Under the pieces are notes generated by a model, which ran no database searches, had not been told where the DNA came from, and saw only the letters and a list, made by a program, of their open reading frames with translations. The translations under genes and the position numbers were made by a program. Shown piece after piece: positions 24,701 to 33,241 of a stretch of DNA of 64,000 nucleotides (position 1 is its first letter; each line of letters begins with the position of its first letter). Source of the DNA: Ewingella sp. CoE-038-23 (lineage in GTDB: Bacteria; Pseudomonadota; Gammaproteobacteria; Enterobacterales; Enterobacteriaceae); contig NZ_JAZHOH010000001.1 in NCBI RefSeq assembly GCF_040419245.1, forward strand, positions 3,038,001-3,102,000, read 5' to 3'.

Positions 24701-27700
24701 GACGCCGAGCGCCATCTCAATCTGATTGCGATTAATCCGTCGCTGGCGAAGATTGCCCTGCCGGACCTCAGCCTGTCGCTGATTGAGCAAAAAACCGTGT
24801 CAGTGCTGACCAAGCAGGATTCGGGCGTCTATAAATATCAGTCGAAAATGCGCGAAGTGCAGCTCTCCGAGCAGCCGCTGGCGATTGCCGCCGAAGGCAG
24901 GGATTTCCGCCTGCCGACCCAGCAGCCCGGCGACTTCGTGCTGGTGGTGAAAACCGCGCAGGGTCAGGTGCTTAACCGCGTTTCTTACAGCGTGGCGGGC
25001 AATGCCAACCTCAGCCGCTCTTTGGACCGCAACGCAGAGCTAAAACTGAAACTTAATCAGGCCGAATACCAGCCGGGCGAAGAGATTGAAATCGCCATCA
25101 ACGCGCCTTACACCGGCAGTGGCCTAATCACCATCGAAAAAGATAAAGTCTATAGCTGGCAGTGGTTTAAAAGCTCCACCACCAGTTCAGTACAGAAGAT
25201 TCGCGTGCCAGCAGGCATGGAGGGGAATGGCTACATCAACGTGCAGTTCGTGCGCGATGTGAATTCCGATGAAATCTTTATGAGCCCGCTGAGCTACGGC
25301 GTGATGCCATTCAAAATCAGCACCAGCGCGCGCAAAGCAGGTTTACAACTCAGCACGCCTGAAGTGATTAAACCGGGAGAAAAACTGCCGATCACCGTCA
25401 ACACCGACTCGCCGCAAAACGTGGTGGTGTTCGCGGTGGATGAAGGGATTTTGCAGGTCGCGCGCTACAAGCTGAAAGACCCGCTGGAGTTCTTCTTCCG
25501 CAAGCGCGAGCTGAGCGTCGACAGCGCGCAGATCCTCGACCTGATCCTGCCGGAGTTCAGCAAAATTATGTCGCTGACCTCCGCGCCGGGTGGCGACGCC
25601 GGTGAAGGGCTGGATCTGCACCTCAACCCGTTCAAACGCAAACGCGATAAGCCGGTGGCCTACTGGTCTGGCATCGTTCCGGTCAATGGTCAGGCGCGCT
25701 TTGACTACCCGGTGCCGGACTACTTTAACGGCAAAATCCGCGTGATGGCGATTTCCGTCACCCCGGACAAAATCGGCATGGCGCAGACCAGCGCCACGGT
25801 GCGCGATAACTTCATCATGACGCCAAATGTGCCTTCTATGGTGGCACCGGGCGATGAGTTTGACGTCAGCGTCGGGGTGAGCAATAACCTTGAAGGCGCG
25901 GGCGACCAGCCGGTGGATATCGCCGTTAAGCTGACCACGCCGCCACAGCTCGAGGTGGTGGGCGATGCCCAGCAGTCGCTGTCGCTGGCCGCCAAGCGCG
26001 AAGGCAATCTGACCTTCCGCCTGCGCGCCAAGGCCGAGCTGGGGGATGCGCCACTGGTCTTCGACGCTCATTACGCCGACAAGAGCAGCCGCCGCACCAT
26101 CAGCACCTCCGTGCGTCCGGCGATGCCGTTCCGCACCCAGTCGGTGATGGGCCGCATGAGTGGCAAAACCCAGAGTGTCGACAATCTGCGCAGCATGTTC
26201 GATGCCTATGCCCAGCGCGAGGCGGTAGTGTCGAACTCGCCGTTGGTGCTGACCAGCGGGCTGGCGCAGTATCTGGCGGATTATCCTTATTACTGCTCTG
26301 AGCAGATTGTCAGTCGTTCGATCCCATTGGTGCTGCAAAGCAAGTACCCGCAGCTCAAGGGCAAGCTGAGTCAGGCCGAGGTGAACAGCCAGTTGAACAA
26401 CATGCTGCGCACCCTGCGTTCGCGGCAGAACGACAGCGGCGCGATTGGTCTGTGGCAGGCCTCGCCGGTCGCCGATCCGTTTATCACGCCATATGTCGTG
26501 CAGTATATGCTGCTGGCAAAATCGTCCGGCTACGCCATCCCTGCCGGCATGCTGGAAGAGGCCAATAGCGCACTGCGCGAACAGGCCGCCAGCGGCTATG
26601 AGGACTTGTACCATCTGCGCCTGCGCGCCTTCGCGGTTTACTTACTGACGCTGCAAGGGGAAGTCACCACCAACGCGCTGGCATCGGTACAGGACAGTCT
26701 GCAAAAAGGTTACGCCAACAATTGGCAAACCGACCTGAGCGCGCTCTATTTGGCCTCGTCATATCGCCTGCTGAAAATGGATGACGAAGCCAATAAGCTG
26801 TTGCAGCCGAGCTGGAATGAGCTGGGCAAGGCGTACAACAGCGCATGGTGGTCGCAGAACTACTTCGACCCGCTGGTGCAGGACGCCACTCGCCTGTACC
26901 TGATCACTCGCCACTTCCCGGAAAAGGCCGCGTCGATTCCGCCGCAGGTGCTGGAGAATATGGTGAAAGCGCTGAAAGAGGAGCGTTACACCACTTACTC
27001 CTCCGCCATGAGCATTTTGGCGCTGGACAGTTACTCAAGCCAAATCGCCCAGCAGTCTAGCGTCGATGGCCTGAGCATCAGCGCCATCAGTAAAGAGAAA
27101 CAGGCGCAGCCGGAGGTGATTTCAACCTTGCAAGGGCTGTTCGCCAAAGGTGATTTTAGCGCCTCGGCGCGCTCGATTGAGTTCAGCAACCAGAACGACG
27201 CACCGGCCTGGTACGTGGTGACGCAGTCGGGCTACGACGTGGCCGCGCCGCAGAAAGCCATCTCTCGCGGGCTGGAAATTACTCGCGATTACACCGACGA
27301 GCACGGCAAGCCGGTTACTCAGGTGACGTTGGGCGAAAAGATTAATGTTCATCTGAAAATCCGCGCCAATGCTAAAGAAGGCCAAAGTAATCTGGCGATT
27401 GTCGATTTGCTGCCGGGCGGCTTTGAAGTGGTGCAGCAAGCCGCGCCAGAGCCGGAAAACGAAGCCGAGAATGGCGACGGCGAGGCGCAGGCCGACAACG
27501 TTTGGCGCTCGCCAATCGCCGCCGACGGCTCAACCTGGCAGCCGGACTACAGCGACGTGCGCGATGATCGGGTGATTATCTATGGCAGCGCCAGCACCGA
27601 GGTGCAGGAGTTTGTCTATCAGATTAAATCGACCAATACCGGTAGCTTCGTCATTCCTCCCGCCTTCGGCGAAGCCATGTACGACCGCGAAGTTCAGGCG

Positions 27701-27754
27701 CTGTCGGTAGGTTCGGGGAATATCGTGGTGGTTCCGGCGGATGCTAAAAAGTAA
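21773..27754 (+). CDS. yfhM: YfhM-like bacterial alpha-2-macroglobulin
   Basis: A 1993-residue periplasmic protease trap. The thioester motif CSEQ (Cys1508-Gln1511) sits in the context YPYYCSEQIVS. A2M features include MG domains, the bait/MG7 regions, RGVYRPGD (YLFSDRGVYRPGDTFNIGLI), VVVFAVDEGIL, and the C-terminal receptor-like domain. Instead of a lipobox the N-terminus has hydrophobic segments at about 5-38 and 66-85, so anchoring is probably by transmembrane helix. It is larger than E. coli YfhM (1653). Two acidic low-complexity stretches occur near residues 583-605 and 1892-1910. The next gene is pbpC, 3 bases away, the usual pairing: the trap guards the cell and PbpC repairs peptidoglycan after an attack. 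Confidence 0.92.
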   Translation: MDLLRFLLRLPFTLLKGVCWLLAKIVWLVGLVLRPLIGNIQWRSPAWVAGVKKGFLATEKGVDSHPKSVAAGVLLLVLLAVGGFYGYHAWLNRPQPIDPAPMVYQQTTVRVAGPERVNYNAQNRPPQEIILYFSHAAAPITLVGKAVEQGVSLSPAVAGQWVWRNAATLVFTPKAALPMGSAYKIKLDADKLLAPQIKIKQTEYSANAPSFDYQLGQAEYYQDPQDAQKRSAIFRVQFNAPVDVASFEKRISLGLIEGKGTPEKKLNFSLVYDEKKLNAWVHSEPLKALEHGGSVHVAIDSGVKASVASQPTAGKKDDWVTVPSLYSLSVADVAATVVNSDDNQGSRALVVALSDGVKDKEIGAAVKAWLLPQKNPKYGDDDQDAIYPWSMSDIDTGIINQSAPVKLALNDAEQEYQPQFSFTFDAPAHRYLLVEINNALTSFGGYKMPEKQYRVVAVPDYPTSLSFMSQGSLLSMNGEKQISVAARNVPGLKLDIKRVIPSQLQHIVSFKSSQYSSAEFNRLGDEYFTEHFEYTHAVDNQKPGEVSYQGIDLSRYLSDNPNARRGVFLLTLTPWDPAKKAEQPEEGQPEEEYSEDGESSDAQVGDSRFVVITDLGIISKRSQDKTRDVFVQSVQSGLPVSDAKVSVIGKNGVALLTQTTDAEGHARFPALDVYKNERQPVMFLVEKQGDVSFLPTSDYNDRGLDLSRFDVSGEQTPSDPRTLSSYLFSDRGVYRPGDTFNIGLITRTAQWGNNLAGVPVRAEIRDPRDTLMSTQPLKLTASGFNELSYTTSESSPTGEWNVYLYLIGKNNDATTLLGHVAVNVKEFEPDQLKVKLQLTPDRKQGWVKPSELQANIDVQNLFGTPAQNRRVTSKLTLRPMYPSFDQYPDYLFYENRTNNDGFDTELQEQTTDLEGKAAIPLDLKAYADATYQLQLLSEAFTAGSGRSVAATARVLVSPYDYLVGVKADGDLGYINKDAERHLNLIAINPSLAKIALPDLSLSLIEQKTVSVLTKQDSGVYKYQSKMREVQLSEQPLAIAAEGRDFRLPTQQPGDFVLVVKTAQGQVLNRVSYSVAGNANLSRSLDRNAELKLKLNQAEYQPGEEIEIAINAPYTGSGLITIEKDKVYSWQWFKSSTTSSVQKIRVPAGMEGNGYINVQFVRDVNSDEIFMSPLSYGVMPFKISTSARKAGLQLSTPEVIKPGEKLPITVNTDSPQNVVVFAVDEGILQVARYKLKDPLEFFFRKRELSVDSAQILDLILPEFSKIMSLTSAPGGDAGEGLDLHLNPFKRKRDKPVAYWSGIVPVNGQARFDYPVPDYFNGKIRVMAISVTPDKIGMAQTSATVRDNFIMTPNVPSMVAPGDEFDVSVGVSNNLEGAGDQPVDIAVKLTTPPQLEVVGDAQQSLSLAAKREGNLTFRLRAKAELGDAPLVFDAHYADKSSRRTISTSVRPAMPFRTQSVMGRMSGKTQSVDNLRSMFDAYAQREAVVSNSPLVLTSGLAQYLADYPYYCSEQIVSRSIPLVLQSKYPQLKGKLSQAEVNSQLNNMLRTLRSRQNDSGAIGLWQASPVADPFITPYVVQYMLLAKSSGYAIPAGMLEEANSALREQAASGYEDLYHLRLRAFAVYLLTLQGEVTTNALASVQDSLQKGYANNWQTDLSALYLASSYRLLKMDDEANKLLQPSWNELGKAYNSAWWSQNYFDPLVQDATRLYLITRHFPEKAASIPPQVLENMVKALKEERYTTYSSAMSILALDSYSSQIAQQSSVDGLSISAISKEKQAQPEVISTLQGLFAKGDFSASARSIEFSNQNDAPAWYVVTQSGYDVAAPQKAISRGLEITRDYTDEHGKPVTQVTLGEKINVHLKIRANAKEGQSNLAIVDLLPGGFEVVQQAAPEPENEAENGDGEAQADNVWRSPIAADGSTWQPDYSDVRDDRVIIYGSASTEVQEFVYQIKSTNTGSFVIPPAFGEAMYDREVQALSVGSGNIVVVPADAKK

Positions 27755-27757
27755 CGC

Positions 27758-30118
27758 ATGACTCAGACTTTTAGCCTAAAACGTCTCCTACAAAACGGCC
27801 TTATGGCCGTTTTTTTGCTGGCTATCTTCTTCATCGGCTTTCGCATATGGCCTCACCCGCCGCTGTCGCACGGCTTGCCTTTTTCCAGCACTTACTACGA
27901 CCGCAACGGCACCCTGCTGCGTATCACGCTCGCCAATGACGAGCGATATCGCACTTGGACGCCGCTGGAGCAGATTTCCCCGCGCGTGATTCAGGGCATT
28001 CAATTGCATGAAGACCGTTGGTTCTACTTTCATCCCGGCTTCAACCCTGCCAGCCTGCTGCGCGGCTTCTGGCGTAGTTATATTCTTGGCGGCAAGCAGC
28101 AAGGCGGCTCGACGCTGACCATGCAGTTGGCGCGCATGCGCTGGCATCTCAACACCCGCACGCCGTCCGGCAAGCTTTGGCAAATTGTCCGCGCGGTTCA
28201 GCTCGAACTGAGTTATTCCAAGCACGATATCCTCGAGGCTTATCTCAACTACGCGCCTTATGGACGGAACATTGAGAGTATTGGCGCGGCCAGCCTGATT
28301 TACTTCAACAAGCCGGCGGCCGATCTTAACCTGCCGGAAGCCCTGACGCTGGCGGTTTTGCCGCAGTCGCCGAGTTATCGCATTGATACCAAAACCGGCG
28401 TGCTCGGCGAGGCGCTGAATCAGGCGCGCAATCGCCTGTTTGCCCGCTGGCAGCGGCGTTATGACACTGACAGCAGCCAGAGCGCGCTGTTTCAACTGCC
28501 GCTGAGCCTGCGCCAGCCGGAGCAGATGCCTTATATCGCGCCGCACTTCATCGAGCAGATTCGCCAAGAGCATCCGCCACTGCAAGGCACCCAAAGCCGG
28601 GTTGATACCGAGCTGGACGCCGGGCTGCAAAAGCTGGTCGAGCGGCAGGTGGACGCCTTCATCACCCGCAACGCCAGCCGTGGGATCCACAACGCCGCCG
28701 CGCTGCTGGTCGATACGCGCGATATGGGCGTGCGGGCGCTGGTTGGCTCCGCCGACTACTACAATCGGGATATTCAGGGGCAGGTTAACGGCACCAATGC
28801 CAAACGCTCGCCCGGCTCGACACTCAAACCCTTTATCTACGCGCTGGGGCTGGAGCAGGGCGTGCTGCACCCGATGACCATTCTCAAAGACGTGCCCTCC
28901 TCCTTCGGTGCTTATGCGCCGGAGAACTTCGACCGACGCTTTCTCGGTCCGGTTACCGCCACCGATGCCTTAAACTTCAGCCGCAATATTCCGGCGGTGT
29001 ACATCGCCTCCCAGCTCAAAAACCCGACGCTGTATCAGTTTCTGCGGCTGTCCGGCGTCGCTAATATGGCGAGTGAAAGCCACTATGGTTTGTCGTTGGT
29101 GCTCGGCGGCGGCGAAGTCACGGTGCAAGAGCTGGCGCGGCTTTACGCGCTGCTGGCTAACCGTGGGGAACTCAAACCGCTGCGGCTGCAAAAGCAGGAC
29201 GCCTCCCCTGCCCCGATTCGCCTGCTGAGCAATGAAGCCAGTTTTATTACGCTGGATATGCTGCGCCAGCACCGCAGGCCGGGCGACACGCTGGCGCAAA
29301 GGCCGACCTCTCTGCCGGTATATTGGAAAACCGGCACCTCATGGGGATTTCGCGATGCGTGGACGGCGGGGATTTTCGGCCCCTACGTGCTGGTGGTCTG
29401 GGAAGGGAATTTCGACAGTAAAGGCAACGGCGCTTTCATTGGTGCAGATGCCGCCGCCCCCCTTTTCTTCAATATTATCGACAGCGTTCAAGCCAACTAC
29501 CCGACCCTACGCGAGCCAAAACATCCGTGGCCGAAACAGCTAAAACGGGTGGATATCTGCCTCGCCAGCGGCGATCTGCCGACCCCTTGGTGCCAGCAGC
29601 AGCAGGGTAAAACTTGGTTTATTCCGGGCAAATCGCCAATTAAGGTCGATACCATTTACCGCCCGGTAGTGCTGGATATTCAGACCGGCGAAGTCGCCTG
29701 CCCGCCTTATGACCCGCAGCAGACGCGCACCGAAGTGTTTGAGTTCTGGCCGTCGGACTTAGCGAACGTTTTCGCACAGGCCGGTTTACCCAAACGCACG
29801 CCGCCGAACAACAGCCGCTGCAAGAGTGACACCAATACGGTCAGCGGCTCGCCGCCGCGCATCACTTCTCCACTGCGTAACACCACCTACACCCTGCGCC
29901 AGTCGCAGCAAGGCCGCGATGCGATTGTCTTCAACGCCACCACGGACGCGGATAGCAAAACGATATATTGGTTTGTGGATGATATTTATCTCGGCAGCAG
30001 CGCCAGCAAAACCGCGCTGCAGTGGCGACCGGAAAATAACGGTCAATATCGCATCCGGGCCGTCGACGATCACGGGCGCGGCGATTCAAGGCTGATAAAA
30101 ATTGAGATTGTGAATTAG
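27758..30118 (+). CDS. pbpC: PbpC, penicillin-binding protein 1C
   Basis: A 786-residue bifunctional class A PBP. It has an N-terminal transmembrane segment (about 14-32). The glycosyltransferase domain has EDRWFYFHPGF and QGGSTLTMQLARM. The transpeptidase domain has the SxxK nucleophile in KRSPGSTLKPFIYALG, and later KTGTSWGFRDAWTAGI (KTGT). A C-terminal BiPBP_C domain ends at about 785. It synthesises and cross-links peptidoglycan and is paired with yfhM in an operon (3-base gap). No clear ribosome-binding site is visible, so translation is probably coupled to yfhM. Confidence 0.95.
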   Translation: MTQTFSLKRLLQNGLMAVFLLAIFFIGFRIWPHPPLSHGLPFSSTYYDRNGTLLRITLANDERYRTWTPLEQISPRVIQGIQLHEDRWFYFHPGFNPASLLRGFWRSYILGGKQQGGSTLTMQLARMRWHLNTRTPSGKLWQIVRAVQLELSYSKHDILEAYLNYAPYGRNIESIGAASLIYFNKPAADLNLPEALTLAVLPQSPSYRIDTKTGVLGEALNQARNRLFARWQRRYDTDSSQSALFQLPLSLRQPEQMPYIAPHFIEQIRQEHPPLQGTQSRVDTELDAGLQKLVERQVDAFITRNASRGIHNAAALLVDTRDMGVRALVGSADYYNRDIQGQVNGTNAKRSPGSTLKPFIYALGLEQGVLHPMTILKDVPSSFGAYAPENFDRRFLGPVTATDALNFSRNIPAVYIASQLKNPTLYQFLRLSGVANMASESHYGLSLVLGGGEVTVQELARLYALLANRGELKPLRLQKQDASPAPIRLLSNEASFITLDMLRQHRRPGDTLAQRPTSLPVYWKTGTSWGFRDAWTAGIFGPYVLVVWEGNFDSKGNGAFIGADAAAPLFFNIIDSVQANYPTLREPKHPWPKQLKRVDICLASGDLPTPWCQQQQGKTWFIPGKSPIKVDTIYRPVVLDIQTGEVACPPYDPQQTRTEVFEFWPSDLANVFAQAGLPKRTPPNNSRCKSDTNTVSGSPPRITSPLRNTTYTLRQSQQGRDAIVFNATTDADSKTIYWFVDDIYLGSSASKTALQWRPENNGQYRIRAVDDHGRGDSRLIKIEIVN

Positions 30119-30145
30119 TTGGCGAGGAAATCGTCGGGGTTTATT

Positions 30146-30166
30146 CCTCCCCTTTCGGGGAGGTTT
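30146..30166 (+). terminator. Probable terminator of yfhM-pbpC
   Basis: Stem CCTCCCC/GGGGAGG (30146-30152 and 30157-30163) with a TTTC loop, followed by only three T residues. A strong stem but a weak tail, 27 bases after the pbpC stop. Confidence 0.55.
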
Positions 30167-30214
30167 GACTGAAATCTTTTTCCGAGAGAAGTGCAGGCTG
30201 TTTACATTCTCCGG

Positions 30215-31003
30215 CTATTCAGTCGGACAGTCCGTTTTGTCATAAGATAAGGTCTTCTCACTCAAACCTTGGTTATAAACATAGTCAACCGTCAGACCAT
30301 ATTGTTGTACCATCGGCGTAGCGCAAAAGCCTTTAATAAAAATGGCTCTGTTATTTTTATCCAGCACTGAAAAATCCACCTCATTGAAATCTATATTTTC
30401 GATGCCGTGGGTATAAATAAGCTTCTTATTATTAATCTCAACACTTTTTAAAACCGTGTAATAATCCATTCTGACTGGCAGTGATAATTTAGAGATTTCA
30501 GCCTGACTCTGCGCCTCAAACGTCGCCCAAGCCTGATCGGCACTTTTGGTTAATAAGGCCCCCATTCCAAACATCACCCCAAGAGAGACTAAAACACAAA
30601 CTACGGTAGCAAGAGTCATGTGTTTGCTGACAATGTTTTTAGACTTTATGTTCTGATGATGGAAGAAAGTCCCCACCACCCCGCCACAAAACATAAGAAT
30701 AAACATCGTCACAATAATTGTGCTACCCGTGTTATTGGCCGATATATTTAAGGCTTTCACGAAAAGGAAAAGTAGGAGCATAGCCACCGCGCAAATACGG
30801 CTTCTACGATAAATCCCATAAGCCAAAGCAACAGCAGCAAGGGTGTAACCAATACTATAAATATTGGCTAACAACCCATGCCCTAGCCCCGACCAAAAGT
30901 AAAGCGTAAATCCCAGGTTAATAGCCGCCGACAGTATCGCCGCCCCCCAAGCATTTTTAACGAAACGATTAATGTCCTTTTCAACCTTTGCTATATCAGT
31001 CAT
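30215..31003 (-). CDS. Hypothetical membrane protein
   Basis: A 262-residue protein with about five predicted transmembrane segments in the first 155 residues (for example near 18-36, 40-62, 68-85, 93-111 and 130-152). A C-terminal soluble domain follows, with a VDFSVLDKNNRAIFIKGFC segment and two cysteines. I do not recognise a family. Its moderately AT-rich codon use differs from pbpC. It lies convergent with pbpC and at the head of an accessory stretch of surface/membrane genes. Confidence 0.7.
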   Translation of the reverse strand: MTDIAKVEKDINRFVKNAWGAAILSAAINLGFTLYFWSGLGHGLLANIYSIGYTLAAVALAYGIYRRSRICAVAMLLLFLFVKALNISANNTGSTIIVTMFILMFCGGVVGTFFHHQNIKSKNIVSKHMTLATVVCVLVSLGVMFGMGALLTKSADQAWATFEAQSQAEISKLSLPVRMDYYTVLKSVEINNKKLIYTHGIENIDFNEVDFSVLDKNNRAIFIKGFCATPMVQQYGLTVDYVYNQGLSEKTLSYDKTDCPTE

Positions 31004-31125
31004 TGTTTAGGCCTGTGATTTTTCGTGCAAGAACCTGTGAGCGCCCCATTACCAGTTACCCCATTATGCGGCGTTAACCCTGAATAAAGCACTTCACATC
31101 CTATCTATTTCCATGGTCATTTATT

Positions 31126-31662
31126 TTAACCTATAGTTTTAGAGCCAAACAATCCTGGGCAAACATTTTTTATATTCCAGCTATTAATTTGGCTAGGCTC
31201 AACCTTTGTTTTATAAAAATCTTCCGGGGTGACATTATTAATATTTTTAGTAGCCGATAGCTCAATCACATACCCAGAATAAATCCCATATATTTTGTTT
31301 GATTTTGGAATAAAAGTCCTATAATGGAAATAACCTGGACTCTGAACACCAATGATATAGTATTGGTCTGCTTTTATTTTGTACTGGTAAATATCCTTCC
31401 CCGTACCTTTTAAAGCAAGGTTGCGAGTGAGTAGTCGGCGTTGTTTCTGGTCAAAGCACCCCTCTTTAGTTAATTCATAGGTATAAATTGATTGATTATA
31501 GCTATCATCCATAACAAACAATATCGCAGAATCATCCCCTTGATAACTTGAATATTTTGGATAAAGTGAATTATAACCAGTGCAAGCTGATAGCACTGAG
31601 ACTAGAAAAGCACATCCCATTAATTTCAAAAAACCATCCATAGCATTCTTACTGATAAACAT
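31126..31662 (-). CDS. Hypothetical lipoprotein
   Basis: A 178-residue protein with a signal peptide and lipobox VLSAC (Cys27 of the chosen start), so probably an outer-membrane-anchored or periplasmic lipoprotein. The start is the ATG (MFISKN) 6 bases after GAGG; the frame continues 15 codons upstream without support. The mature part contains YIIGVQSPGYFHYRTFIP and no domain I can name. AT-rich, like the Ail-type gene upstream of it, with which it may be co-transcribed (116-base gap). Confidence 0.7.
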   Translation of the reverse strand: MFISKNAMDGFLKLMGCAFLVSVLSACTGYNSLYPKYSSYQGDDSAILFVMDDSYNQSIYTYELTKEGCFDQKQRRLLTRNLALKGTGKDIYQYKIKADQYYIIGVQSPGYFHYRTFIPKSNKIYGIYSGYVIELSATKNINNVTPEDFYKTKVEPSQINSWNIKNVCPGLFGSKTIG

Positions 31663-31778
31663 TACAACCTCATACATTAAATTATTATTTTTTAAGGATA
31701 ATATCAATTGTTATTGCAGCAAATAGAATATATAAGGAGCAATATTAAGCTACTCCTTTTAATATTCAACATTATTGA

Positions 31779-32333
31779 TTAAAAACGGTAGCCAATACCT
31801 ACGTTAAACCCATTGTTCTTAGCATCTACGATTTTACTGCCTTCATAACCCACATCAATTGCGATACTTTCTGTTGGGTTAATTTGGACACCGGCACCAT
31901 ATGCGAAAGCAGTTTTGCTATTATTGGAATTTTCCGTGTAAGTATGGTCAATGTGGTGGTAATTCTGGCTTAAGTCAATTTTGTTTTTAGAAACACCACC
32001 CAACGCATAAAACGATACATATTCATTAATGCGATAAGCCGGTCCAACAAGCAGAGAGTAGTATTTTACTTTTATATGATCATCATAGTTAGTATATTCA
32101 TTATATTCACTATCAAATAAATTACCGCTCGTTGACATATAAGTAAATGAACCGAGAATACTTACCCGCGAGTCCCATTCATAACGATATTTAGCATTCA
32201 CACCGCGAATATTCTTAAAGTCTTGCACCTTACTTTGTGCATAGCCCATACTGATGGTTTGTGAATCGGCCTTTGCGACGCTTGACACGCCGACAGAGGC
32301 TAAAACTACCAGAGATAAAATGCCATACTTCAT
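31779..32333 (-). CDS. Ail/Lom/OmpX-family outer-membrane barrel protein
   Basis: A 184-residue protein: signal peptide ending SVAKA (residue about 22), then an eight-stranded barrel with ISMGYAQSKVQDF, GVNAKYRYEWD, LLVGPAYRINEYVSFYALGG, AFAYGAGVQINP and terminal GFNVGIGYRF with C-terminal Phe. Members such as Ail and OmpX mediate adhesion and serum resistance; the role here is unproven. Its loops are rich in Asn, Tyr and His, and codon use is AT-rich, consistent with horizontal acquisition. Confidence 0.85.
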   Translation of the reverse strand: MKYGILSLVVLASVGVSSVAKADSQTISMGYAQSKVQDFKNIRGVNAKYRYEWDSRVSILGSFTYMSTSGNLFDSEYNEYTNYDDHIKVKYYSLLVGPAYRINEYVSFYALGGVSKNKIDLSQNYHHIDHTYTENSNNSKTAFAYGAGVQINPTESIAIDVGYEGSKIVDAKNNGFNVGIGYRF

Positions 32334-32646
32334 GTGTTATCCTTAACTAAAAATATTATAAAAAAGTAATGATTCATACCCGACATGGATTAGCAACATA
32401 GATTGGTAGTTAGTCGGAATTATAAATAAAATTGCATAATTGGATATACAATCGGTGTGAATAGTACCGGATGGACTTTTTAATTAAAACACCGATTCAA
32501 CTAATTAAGGCCAATTATAAGAAATAATTTAAGCATGGATAGAATTATCCTAGCCGCAAACGAACGGCTTATTATCAATTTTATATATGAATGCCATCAA
32601 TTTGTGCGGTTAGCTGGATAACATGGGTATCTGCTAAGCTTGGCTT
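32334..32646. other. Non-coding segment upstream of the Ail-like gene
   Basis: About 310 bases of very AT-rich sequence without a supported open frame. It presumably carries the promoter of the minus-strand Ail-like and lipoprotein genes. No terminator or strong promoter pattern stands out. Confidence 0.4.
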
Positions 32647-32847
32647 GTGGATGTTGCGCCGCGGTTGCTGCCTGAATAGCTCGCTGTACTTTCCCTACGG
32701 TACCAAAATGAGGGCAGACCGAACCCCAGCCCGCAGCTGACGATTAAAGGGAAGCGGCTGGAACAGCTGGAATTTAGTACCGGCCAGCCGGTGAGTATTA
32801 CGGCTGAGAATAGCTGTTTGATTATCCGCACCGCAACGAACCAGTAA
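32647..32847 (+). pseudogene. Decayed SymE-like toxin gene (copy 1)
   Basis: A plus-strand frame with an internal TAG at 32677. After it, the frame reads ...RYQNEGRPNPSPQLTIKG then KRLEQLEFSTGQPVSI and LIIRTATNQ, ending at TAA 32845. The pattern P-x-LTIKGxxLExxxFxTGxxVxI is that of SymE/AbrB-fold endoribonuclease toxins. A GTG at 32647 could have been the start. With the nonsense codon it is not expected to make the full protein, though a shorter start remains possible. Confidence 0.55.
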
Positions 32848-32860
32848 GGGAGTGCCACGG

Positions 32861-33205
32861 ATGGAACTGACATTCAGCAAAGAGCCTTTCCCGGCGCTGA
32901 CCTTAACCGGCAGCACTTTAGCCCGCCACGGTTTTACCCCGGGTACAAGGATAGCCGTCCAGCACCAACACTCAGCTTTATTTATCTCGGTGGCTTACAA
33001 CAACGCTTTATAGGAGGCCGTCTTCGAAGCCAGCGAGCATAACCCCAACCTGAGCGCCGACTGGGGGCGGGATGATGGACAGCTGGTGATTGGCGGCGAC
33101 TGACTGACGGCGATGGGGATCACCGAAGCACAGCATGTGGATGTCGTTACCGCGCCCAACATCATCATTATCCGGCGACGGATGGAGGGGATTTTAAGGG
33201 CTTAA
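32861..33205 (+). pseudogene. Decayed SymE-like gene (copy 2, two nonsense codons)
   Basis: ATG at 32861, 13 bases after copy 1, opens a 114-codon frame broken by TAG (33011) and TGA (33101). It reads EPFPALTLTGSTLARHGFTP (SymE-like), then, after the stops, DWGRDDGQLVIGGD and LTAMGITEAQHVDVV with NIIIIRRR, a second AbrB-like half. Correcting both stops restores one protein. The TGA stands where related sequences usually have Trp. It is clearly inactivated. It lies beside the 3' end of the CDI locus. Confidence 0.6.
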
Positions 33206-33211
33206 AACGAT

Positions 33212-33235
33212 AACCCCGGCCAAAAGGCCGGGGTT
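33212..33235 (-). terminator. Terminator-like hairpin after the CDI locus
   Basis: Perfect inverted repeat AACCCCGGCC/GGCCGGGGTT with an AAAA loop, 6 bases after the candidate immunity gene. The U tract on the minus strand is interrupted (TATCGTTTT), so strength is uncertain. Confidence 0.65.
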
Positions 33236-33241
33236 TGTGTA

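Noticed and set aside
25343..26614. 423-residue minus-strand open frame
   Set aside because: It lies wholly opposite yfhM, is rich in His/Arg/Gln as G+C-rich antisense frames are, and has no recognised domain.
27788..28870. 360-residue minus-strand open frame
   Set aside because: Antisense shadow of pbpC with no ribosome-binding site and no family resemblance.
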